In this document: one piece after another, positions 24,036-33,597 of the stretch
How the letters are laid out: every line of letters begins with the position of its first letter
Numbering within the stretch: the first letter of the stretch is position 1
NCBI RefSeq assembly: GCF_030272615.1
Contig: NC_081408.1
Span: 615,288,476 to 615,352,475 of the forward strand
Length of the DNA: 64,000 nucleotides
Direction: 5' to 3'
DNA from: Cryptomeria japonica
Lineage: Eukaryota; Streptophyta; Pinopsida; Cupressales; Cupressaceae
Notes under the pieces: generated by a model
Seen by the model: only the letters and a program-made list of their open reading frames with translations
Database searches by the model: none
What the model was told of the DNA's origin: nothing
Program-made: the position numbers and the translations under genes

Positions 24036-25268
24036 ATCTGCATAGGACCATGCAAAGCTGATCTTCTTCTCAAGAGAGAAATTGACAAAATCTATTTTTT
24101 CCTAATGTGAGAGGGAAGCAGCAAAATGAATGACCTTAGGGTTGTCAGGTGTACCCAAATTGATTTCCTCGGTCATTTCCACAAGTAATGTTGATTTGTC
24201 CTAACTTGATAGGGGTATGTCCACTCTTCCACCTTTGGGCGTCTCAGAGAGGTTTTCACCCGCAGGTATGTTTTTTCTTTTTACTTTTGTATGATCAGAG
24301 AGTGCCTTATGGTTTTCACCCAAAGATCTATTCTTTTGATTTTTTATTATTTCTTTTCTTTTTTCATTTTGATGACTAGAAGAGGGAGTTGACTCCCCAA
24401 AATATGCTATGGAATCTAGGTCAATAGCAAATCCAGCCTTGTGATCACCTTGTGGTATGCCTTCCCGTAGTCCAAGGAATTCTGCAATTGCTTCGTCATT
24501 TTGAAAACAGTCCAATGTGAGCGGTTATTGTTGGTCATGTTGGATAAGCTGGGGATAGATGAGGGGCATGTCATCATTAGTTGTAAGAAGAGAGAGGGCT
24601 GATATGGTAAAGATATGAACATCTGTAGTGTCACTATCCGAACTGCTTGTATCGGATTCGGAGCTTGGATCCCAAAATGTCTCTATCCAAGCGTGAGGAT
24701 AGGTTTTAGGAAGAGGAGTTATTTCATGTTTGTCTTCCATAAGCAAGTTATCAGGGTCAATGAAAATATTATCGAGGGCATAGGAGCTAGAAGAAAAAGA
24801 ACTCCACTCCCATTCATTAGAATCAGTTTCGGGGCAGGGATCCTCAGGTGTTATTTCATCGTCAGAATCATGCCCTTTTCTACATGTGGGAATTTTGGTA
24901 GATGTGGATCCAATTCGCAACGGTACAAAACCTAACCCTAAAGTTGGAGGTCGTCTCTTGGGTATGATAGGTTCTAGCCTTCCATTGTTGTTTAGGCCTA
25001 AGCCACTCCAACCATCATATCCTTTCTTTTGCAGCATGGTAAATCCTTTGCCATATCGTTCCACTGGCAATCTGACAGGTGGGGTCTCAATTGGATCTTT
25101 ATAAATCCAATCTATGACATCGTCATCTACAGTTTCCTTGTCAAGTTCTCCCTATTTGGTAAATGTAGTAGGAGGCTGATATTGAATAATGACCATAGGT
25201 TCTTTTTGCAATAAATGCGGTTTGCCATATGATTTTGGAGATATTGGCAAATTCCCGATGAGGAATGT
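24036..25268 (-). pseudogene. pol: Element A protease-RT linker with G-patch motif
   Basis: It joins protease to RT. 25070-24525 is open and starts with a G-patch-like segment, GKGFTMLQKKGYDGWSGLGL followed by NNNGRLEPI, a glycine-rich RNA-binding fold known after the protease of some retroviruses and in plant Tat-type polyproteins. An acidic/Ser-rich stretch follows (SSFSSSS, SSESDTSSSDSDTTD). After a TAA, 24515-24201 continues as a hydrophilic linker. Further minus-strand sequence to 24036 reads INLGTPDNPKVI..., the usual lead-in to Tat RT. Several stops. Confidence 0.7.
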
Positions 25269-26540
25269 CTAATCCATTGAATATTCTCCACATCCTTGGT
25301 CCTGTATCTTCAATTTTCCTTTGACAGTCTCTAACAATTGATTGGGATCCACATAGCTATGTGATTTGGCCTCTCTGTTGACTGGGACTTGCCACTGAGG
25401 GGTATCCTTTAGAGTAGCACAAAATTGAAATGGATTAGGATCTCCAGGAATTGTTATCTCAATTCCATTGTAAGGATATTTCAAATATTGATGATAGGTG
25501 GATGGAACCGCTTTCATTGCATGAATCCATGGATGGCCAAGGATCATATTATAAGGGAGATCAAGGTCGAGGACTTGCAGGAAAGTGTTTTCTGTCACTG
25601 GACCAACTTTGATAGGCAATGTAATTATCCCTTTGGATGGGCGCTCAACATCATCATATGCTTTGATTGTTATTCTTTTAGAAGCATCAATGTCATTTTC
25701 TGTATACCCAAGGCCAATAACCACTCTCAAAGTACAAATATTAAGACCTGCTCCGCCATCTATCAAGACTCGTCGGATTTTGCAGTTATGAACAAAGACT
25801 TCAAGATGTAAAGGATCATTGTGAGGGAGCTTGTCGGGTGAGATATCATTGTCAGAAAATGCGACATTTTGGGAAAGGGCTAAATGTCCAATCCGGGCTT
25901 GAAACTGGTCAACATCAATATCTGTTGGAACAGTGGACTCAACTAAAGCTTTATCTAGGACTGCATGATGCATGGGAGACATTTTCAATAACTCAAGGAT
26001 TGATATTTGTGCAGGTGTCTTTCCTAGGTGATCCAAAAGATTATACTGACTTGCAGGAGTTGACTTGGGAGGAGCTGCAGGAGCTCCTTTCAGGACTATC
26101 TTGGATCGATGAGTGGTGACCACACAAGAAGGATCTTGTCCCTTTATTCTCAGGGTAGAAACATACTCAGTTGATGCGCGAAAACAATTAATGACATTAT
26201 TATAACCAGAATTTGCATAATTGGCTGTTTGGGCAGAGTTGGAAGAAGACGCTTTACCCTTGTCATGATCAAGCAAAGGAGTTTTGAAAATAGTATGATC
26301 AGTGTTAGAGGTCGGATGGGGTGGATCTACCTCAATTACTCCTTGCTCTAATAAATCTTGAATCATGTGTTTCAATTGGAAATAGGATGCAGTTTTGTGT
26401 CCTTTAGACCGATGATATTCACAGTACGCATTATCATTCCACCAATGCAGTTTTACCGCTGGTTCTGGCTTGATATCTGGTAGTTTAATAAATTTTTCTT
26501 GTATCAATTGTCTCATTACTGATTCAATAGGCTCTCCCAT
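25269..26540 (-). pseudogene. pol: Element A zinc-knuckle remnant and aspartic protease
   Basis: 423 residues open on the minus strand. Near residue 40 is a degenerate zinc-knuckle-like motif, CEYHRSKGHKTASYF, with the last ligand changed to Tyr. The retroviral-type protease is at about 250-350: VLIDGGAGLNICTLRVV (DGGAG is the Tat form of the active-site D-S/T-G), then LPYNMILGHPWIHAMKAVPS. It would cleave the Gag-Pol polyprotein. A TAA ends it at 25269, before the G-patch segment. Confidence 0.85.
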
Positions 26541-29115
26541 TGGCGTAAATTGTCAAGGAGGCCCATCCCGCGATCAGAAGGGTTTGTGCTGTTGGTTTGG
26601 TTGTTGGCCTTGTTGTTGAGTATGCTGTTGTTGAGCATGTTGTTGAGTATGCGACTGTTGAGCATGTTGTTGATATTGTGACTGTTGAGTAACATTGCTC
26701 ATTGGTGCTTGATTTTGTTCCATAGTTGACATATTAGGAACACCCAATTTCTTGATCGTGAATGGGGGTTGATTTGTATTCACCGCTCTTGCATCAACAA
26801 CTCCATCATTAGTGACATTCTTGTTCTTATACCAAAATCTGTTTCTATCCCCCAAATAATTGGTTTTGTCATTGTCTTTATTGAGCTTGATAATTCCTTT
26901 AGATACTAGAGCCATTTCAATGCTCATTCCCTTGTTAATAAGTTTCTCTATAGTACTGGGACTTTTCAACTTTAGCTCATACATCATTTCTGGGACCAAA
27001 TTCTGGATAAACAGATTCACTTGTTGTTCTTCCGGTATATCAAGAGAAGAACGACTATACAAGCTTCGCCATCGTTGCAAGAAAGTCACTAATGATTCAC
27101 CTTGCTTTTGCTTGGTGTTGCATAAATCTGACATGGTCACATCACTGTCGATGTTGAACGCAAAATGAGATAAAAACTTTTGAGCCAATTCAGACCAAGT
27201 TTTTATATTTATTGGCAAATGTGAATACCAATCCATAGCTTGTCCTGTGAGACTTCGTGCAAATAAGCACATTAAATACGTCTCTTCATAGCTTACCTCA
27301 GTACATGCCACGAAAAATGCTTGAATGTGATCTTTTGGATTGCCATTCCCTTTATATTTCTCAAAATTAGGTGCCTCAAAATGCTTAGGGAATGGAGGCA
27401 TGTATACACTCTTGTCAAATGGATTAGGACATAAATCTTGATCTGTATACAACTTCTTTGTTCCTTTAGTTTCTAATGCGTCAACTTTTTGTTGTAACTT
27501 CTCAAGTTGTTGCGCAATTGTATCATAATTTAGAGGTCCATCATTAATCCCAGTTGGTATCCTTTGTCAATACATCGCATTTCCGATCGGTTGTTGATAC
27601 TCTAAAATGGCCGGTTTTTGTTTTTTCTGGCATATAAAGTTCTTGATACATCGCTTGTTGCTACAGTTGTGCTATGCCTTGATATTGACCTTGTTGTTGT
27701 GTTTCTTGGAGCCTAGGTTGATATTGTAATTGAGTAGGTTGTTTATATTGCACAGGCGCCAATTGCGGTTGTAAAGTAGGATAACTTGCTTGTCTTGGCA
27801 CATATTGTGGCACATGTTGGTGTTGAGGCTGACGGATCGAAAGTTGTTGACTTTGTGCCAATTGTCGTCGTGGTATATATCCCATCATTTGTAAAAAACT
27901 TTGTTTAGGTGCTTTTTGTTGCTTCTCCTTAGGATGGGGTATAGCACTTGCATTAACTTGATGTGTTGTTTGTCCAATCCATTGTGATGGTTGCAAGTTT
28001 GCATTAACTTGTAATGGTGCCGAAGGCACTGCTATTTGTTGTCAAATGTGAAATTGTTGTTGTTGCACATTACTTGTTTGCACATTCGATTGTACCTTTT
28101 GTATATTACTCAATTGTTGCAACAATTGTTGTTGGTGCAAACCACTATCTGTAGCTCTTTGTGTTGCCATTATTGAAGGATTTGTCGCAATAGTATTCGG
28201 CAAAGATATTGAACTTAATGGGACATAAGAACTTTGTTGCATCGTGGAATTATTTTGGACATTGGTGACATTAGGCATTCCAGTTGTGAAGCTTTCCTGC
28301 ATCTTAGATTTTGATCCCACTTTATGCATGTAAGGAACCACTTCTTGTTGAGGGACAGCTGTGAATACTTGTGTGCTCTTCATTTGATCTTGCGTTACAG
28401 GTGTTGTGTTGAATAGTGGATTATTTATCATTTCAAATGGTGACTTTTGAGGAATAGTCACTATCAATGCCTTTGAAGCACATTTACTCATCAAGGTAGG
28501 TTGAGTTGCTTGTTGTGCACCTTCTTCATTTGGATGTAGGGAAAAACTTAACAACTCACCACCTTGTTGTTCTTGCACATTGATTTGATCACTTGAAGAT
28601 GTCACATTACTCATCATGTTAAGATACTTTTGTGGAAACATCTTAAAGACTTTGTTCAAGAACTTATCCATCTTTTTTGTTATCTTCGGATCTTGAAGGA
28701 ACATGTCAACATCGTCAGAAGTATTAGAATCGGATGAAGAATCTAGTTGGACATTTGGATTCGTTTCTGGGTGAAAGCCTTGATCTGAACCAAATCCTTG
28801 TGAGAGGGTTTGTTCTTCATATAATGTTTGATTTTGAATGTCATGTTGCAGGTGTGGTTGATTGAAATTTAAAGGCGCACTTCCTCTTGGAGTTGGTGGA
28901 ACACTCCCATGTCCTGGTTTCATAGGTACAAACACTGGTTCATACAATGGAGGTGGCCCAAGTTGAACCGTTCCATATGGTGGTAGAGATGTGTTTGAGG
29001 AACCTTCAATTTGTATTGTTTGACTAGTTTGAAACTGCAAATTTGCTATGTTGTCCATGGGTTGATACATTGGTTCGCCCATCTTTTTAGATTTTGATCT
29101 TGTCTCAACAGGCAT
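26541..29115 (-). pseudogene. gag: Element A Gag
   Basis: Start at ATG 29115 (MPVETRSKSKKMGEPMYQP). 29115-28042 is a Pro/Gln/Ser-rich N-terminal region. 28029-27661 is Gln-rich. After a short broken stretch (27660-27453), 27452-26574 holds the retrotransposon Gag core (PPFPKHFEAPNFEKYKGNGN, then WYSHLPINIKTWSELAQKFL) and a Gln/His-rich end. Stops near 28035 and 27550 and a frame break separate the pieces. Gag forms the particle that packages the RNA. Confidence 0.8.
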
Positions 29116-30178
29116 GTCACTTGTGCAAATGCAATGTTTTTAGAATTTTCAAAGATAATGTATGATATGCAACTAAATGCAAACTATATAGACGAGCATG
29201 CAATCTATGTTTTTGGTTGTTTTGAAGATTTTGTCAAACTTTTGAAATGCAAATCTAAAAAGAGACCCTTAGGAAATTGAAATGATGTTTAGACCTCAAA
29301 GGACAAAAGGACCAAGTGACAATAGGACAAAGTGACAATGTCTCACCTATATGCTTGGATACTAAGCTAGGTTTGACCAAATGATATTGATGACAAAAGG
29401 ACAAAAGATTTGATAAGGTCTAGACTTCTTAACAATGACTTAGGTTTTATCAAAGATTTGGATTACTCAAGTATGACAAAACCTATTTTTGGCACTATAT
29501 GCAAAGGGACAATTACTATGCAAATTACCTTAATATGATATGATAATGACCTAAGCTTAATGAAGAGGCCTAGGGTAAGCAATGTAAATGTATGACAATG
29601 ATATGACTTAGGTGACACCTAAACTTGGTACTTGACAATGAACTTTGCAAAATGCAACCTAGGATGAACCTAAATGTAAATGACATGCTTGTTGAGATCA
29701 GATTTTGAACAATGTTTGCTAACCATGCTTGAAGATGAGTTTTGAAGATTTGTTGGACCTTTGTTGGATGAATGTCTCTTGTGTTTAATCTTATGTTTTG
29801 AATCAATTTGTTTTGCTCTTAAAATGAGATGCAATTCAACTTTTGACAAGTAAAGAAGAAAAGATATTGCAACTTAGACTCAAGACAATCATGCTCATTT
29901 CCACATTTCTTATGGTAGGCAAAGACATTAGGTACTTGAGAGGTAGACTCATTATGGGATTCAAGGAGAATACATAGATGCTTAGCCCCACGGGCTCCCC
30001 TCCACGGCACTCACTTCTCAGGGCAGCCAAGCATCAGTCCCCATGGAAATCTCCCCATGGCGAACTTAGTATCTCTTCCAAGTATCCGAATTTGTCCTTC
30101 TCAAGCAACTAGAAGGGTTTTTGGCCTCTAAAAACAAGGTGTTTAGTAAGGATTTCTGTTAAGTGTTACTCCTTAATG

Positions 30179-30245
30179 TCACGCAAGCGTGATTGAGACA
30201 TTAAGCCCATCAAGATACCAAACAAATGTAGTCGCGCAAGCACGA
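30179..30245 (-). other. Paired leader hairpins (A)
   Basis: TCACGCAAGCGTGA at 30179-30192 and TCGCGCAAGCACGA at 30232-30245. In the sense RNA both give 4-5 bp stems closing a CUUG loop. Pairing is kept when compared with the copies in B1 and B2. Confidence 0.5.
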
Positions 30246-30371
30246 TTTAGACCATGAGGTCCTACTTAGATGTTGATATGAGAAAGAGTTCAAGGGTCAT
30301 CACTTCCCAAGTAACTGCAATTCCCACGTAACCCTTCCTTCAAAGCTTTCGCTCATCGGGTATTTTTTTAT

Positions 30372-30410
30372 AGTGAGTTAGAATGCCAAGGTATTCTAGC
30401 CGTACTCACT
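30372..30410 (-). other. Leader hairpin with AGTGAG/CTCACT outer stem (A)
   Basis: The outer stem AGTGAG/CTCACT encloses an inner near-perfect palindrome, TAGAATGCC-AA-GGTATTCTA (30379-30398, one G-U pair). Confidence 0.55.
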
Positions 30411-30897
30411 TTGGGTCATTCCCTTCTCATGATTATCACTTGCTTGCAAAAGCAAAGTGGTTGGGAAGGCAGGCCCTCTAAAGGAGACACACAGTCAACA
30501 ACACAAGCATGGTATCGAAGATCTGGATTTCTGATCACCCTAAGAAGGATGAGAGCATACTCTCCTACTCCAATGTCATACTCAACAATCAAAGCAAACA
30601 AATGTTCATTCCAACCTATTTAGAAATCACTAGGTGCCTAAAAATTAAATACAAACACAAAGTTTGATTGTTTCTCCAAGGCAACCTGCAAAAACCCAAG
30701 TTAGAAGTTTGATACGCTTATTCTTTGACTTTCGAATCTGCACAAAGCATGTTAGTAGTTTGATCTATTGTCTTTGCCATGCGTATGCCAAGATTCTGCA
30801 TAGATAATTAGTACCAAAATCCAAAGCACAGAAAACAGAATGCAAAAACACAACAAATTTCAAGTAAACACTGCATTTTTTACCTCTGTTCTGGACT

Positions 30898-31020
30898 TTA
30901 CACAGGTGCAGAACCCATGACACAGGCGCAGAATGCAGGACACAAGCGTAGAATGTCTTCAACACAGGTGCAGAATGCTCAACATAGGCACAGGATGCAG
31001 GACACAGGCGCATAAGTCTC
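30898..31020 (-). repeat. ACACAGGCGCAGAATG cluster in the leader of A
   Basis: Six degenerate copies (for example near 30901, 30921, 30939, 30961, 30981 and 31001) close to the PBS. The same unit recurs just inside the 3' PPT (17041-17135). Confidence 0.65.
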
Positions 31021-31099
31021 CAGAAAACCCTGCACGACCTTGTTTTTGGTTTTTTTGGCCTGCAAATCAACTTGAGAGCACTCAAAGACACAATAAAGG

Positions 31100-31139
31100 G
31101 ATCAGAAGGTTGCGTGTTCGATTCACGTCAGGTTCACCA
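31100..31139 (-). other. Primer-binding site of A, 40-nt match to tRNA-Trp
   Basis: The plus strand reads like the 3' part of a mature plant tRNA-Trp: anticodon-stem 3' strand, variable loop, T arm (GTGTTCGATTCAC), acceptor strand and CCA. The minus-strand PBS starts TGGTGAACC at 31139, five bases after the LTR end (CA at 31145-31146). From memory of tRNA-Trp I count one mismatch in 40. A normal PBS is 10-18 nt. It is not a tRNA gene: the 5' half is absent and CCA is present. Confidence 0.75.
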
Positions 31140-31144
31140 ATTAA

Positions 31145-32704
31145 TGTACGTTAGGAAACAGGAAATCATCAAAGCATATATAAAAATACTAGCCATTAGC
31201 TCAATCACAAAACTAAATGCAATGAATCTATCCTAAACAACATTCAATAGAGACATGAAAACAAAGCATACAAAACTAAATATTATGCAAACCGGATGAC
31301 GATTTGAATGCTCCTTCCATGCGGCTCCATTGTTCTTCTTTCCTCTTCAAACGGTTTGGTTGTGGATCTCACCTAAAAGTGCACATACATGATTGAAAGC
31401 AAGATTGACATTGATTATTGATCAAGAGTACTAGAAGCATAAATTCGATAGTCTGATTACCAATTATTAGCTTTGATTGATGAAGATCATCCAATTTATA
31501 GATAAATTGGAGATAGGATCAAATTTAGCATGAAATGGATATTAGAAGCAATTGATTTCAAAATGGGAAAATTGAGTGAAAAGAAGAAGGTTATGACACC
31601 TTCTATGTCATGAATTATGACATATTGCCAATGCAAAGCTTAGAGGACTAGAACCTTATGACATCTTGCTATGCCAAGAGTATGACGCATGAAGCACAAA
31701 AATAGGGAGCACTAAAGACAAGTTAATTAGGTGGAAATTAAAATTAGGAATTTAGAAAATAGGTGGAAATTAGGAATTAGGAAATAATGAAAATAGGAAT
31801 TAGGAAATAATGAAATTAGAAATTAGGTAAATTAATTAATAATTTGTCATTTATCAATTAATTCACAAAGAGGAATAATTAACCAATTAAATGAACATTT
31901 AATTGTAATGAGAAGACTTAGGATAGATAAACAATTTATTAATCCTAAAGGAAGAAATGACACACACAAGGTTAAATGATTAAATCACGAAACCCTAGAA
32001 GATGAATTAGGTCTTGAAAGATAATTGACTCGATTCGATTTTATTTTGGATTGATAAATGACCAATGTGATAAATGATTTGATTGAGAAAATGCGCCAAT
32101 TGACGAGGAACAATGACAAATTGATCCAAATTGACACGATTGAGAAGGACGACGATCGATGACAAATTGATTGTTGAATGACAAGATTGACAAAAAAGAC
32201 AAGGATTGATGACAAAATAGATTGCAAAACGATAGGATTGAAAATGACCACGACTGATGACAAATCAATCACAAAATGACAAGATCGAACATGACAATGA
32301 TCGATGACAAATCGATCGTCAAAATGACAAGATTGAAGGATTGATGATAAATCAACAAGATTGATAAGAGGACAACGATCGATGACAAATCAATCGCAAG
32401 ATTGACAGGAAGACAAAACCCTAAATTAGGATTGACGATGTCCAAAATAATGACAAATGAGCATGCACATTGATGCAATAAGATAAAATTGATCAAAATC
32501 ATGACTGGATAGTGTTGTCGACAAGACCAAATTCGAAAGCGAGACGAATGAAGAATGTAGAAGAATGACTCGATGCTCGCAAATGATAAAAACCAAGTAC
32601 GAATCATAGGAGAAATGTTAATGCGACGCAAAAACCTAAAATGAGGCAATGCGCAAATGTGAAAGTATGACTCCGCAAGAGTTGACCATTTTTAGGTGTC
32701 TACA
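31145..32704 (-). repeat. 5' LTR of element A
   Basis: 1560 bp from TGTAGACACC (32704) to GTACA (31145). It is flanked by the PBS on one side and, on the other, by B2 LTR sequence starting cctatgattgagc. It contains the same U3 array as the 3' copy at 32085-32445. Confidence 0.9.
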
Positions 32705-33582
32705 CCTATGATTGAGCAAATGATGAAGTAGAGGCGCCCTTGTGCTCCACTTTTTTGGATGTGCTCTTCTTGATCAATGTGGAATGATCTCCAAATGCAC
32801 AACAAGGTAAGTGGATTATGATTAGATTTGGATTATGATGGATGAGGAATAAATGGATTTGGATGAAAAAATATTTGTCTTGGATGGGGGATTATTTGGA
32901 CATTATGAGAACATTATTTGGATATGATAGAAAACGGAAGATAGGGGCAGCATAAGATTAGAAGAAGGTTCCATGTAGTGGTTTGTGAGGAAATGAGACT
33001 TCAATTTATATATTGGAGGAGGCCAATTGAGGGCCAATATTGATTTTGGTATGAAGGTTTGAGATTGATTTGGGATGGAAGACATGGATCAAGGTATATT
33101 GGGAGAATACAAAGGAATATAAAATTCCTTGGGGAGAAGAAAGAGGAATTTAAAATTCCAAAATAAAGGATGCATGGGGGGATTCAAAGGAATTTGAATT
33201 TCCTTTAAAGTCTCAATGTTGATGTGATATGAGTGGAGAAATATAAAATTAGAGAATAATGATAAGTAGGATTAAGAGATTTTCTAGAAGAATTACTTAG
33301 GCTAAGTGGGTATTAGGAAAAGTGATTTGTAGGAATCACATGACTTAAGTTAATTATTTAGAATTAATTAACTAAGAGAAATTTAGAAGACTTAATGATT
33401 TGGTTGACTTTAGAAGAATAGGGAAATAATTATTTTATTGATAAATTAATTATTGGACTATAGTGACAAGATTGAATAAATTTTATTTAATTAACCTTAA
33501 GAAGAATGGGACTAATGCAATTAAATTGGTTAATTATGATGAGAGGCTTAAATTAATTAAACATTAATTTTAGGTGTGTACA
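32705..33582 (-). repeat. 3' LTR of B2, truncated by element A
   Basis: It begins TGTACACACC at 33582 beside a PPT. It matches 52105-52648 plus 53888-54204. The terminal ~120 bp equivalent to 51983-52104 is missing because A was inserted at 32704/32705 and the far side was later deleted. Confidence 0.8.
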
Positions 33583-33597
33583 TTTTGCCGCTCTTTG
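33583..33597 (-). other. Polypurine tract of B2
   Basis: Minus-strand CAAAGAGCGGCAAAA next to the 3' LTR, one base different from that of element A. Confidence 0.8.

Larger units (their letters stand above)
29116..31099 (-). other. Untranslated leader of element A
   Basis: About 2 kb between PBS and gag without credible coding sequence. It holds the leader hairpins (30179-30245 and 30372-30410), the ggatttctgat motif (30525-30570), and the ACACAGGCGCAG cluster (30898-31020). It aligns by eye with 250-900 in B1 and in part with 50450-51050 in B2. Confidence 0.65.
15041..32704 (-). mobile_element. Element A: Tat-type Ty3/gypsy retrotransposon with antisense plant-mobile-domain ORF
   Basis: About 17.7 kb on the minus strand: 5' LTR 31145-32704, tRNA-Trp-like PBS 31100-31139, leader to 29116, gag 26541-29115, protease 25269-26540, G-patch segment, RT-RNase H, second RNase H and integrase to about 20961. 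Then come an antisense plus-strand ORF 17361-19100, PPT 16500-16514 and 3' LTR 15041-16499. The archaeal-type second RNase H and the extra antisense ORF are hallmarks of the Tat lineage. Over 1459 bp shared by the two LTRs I count about 22 substitutions and no indels. It was inserted in the 3' LTR of B2, and its far end was later lost in a deletion. Confidence 0.85.

Noticed and set aside
31095-31142. Possible tRNA-Trp gene
   Set aside because: Only the 3' half is present, it includes CCA (not encoded in plant nuclear tRNA genes), and it sits exactly where the PBS of element A should be.
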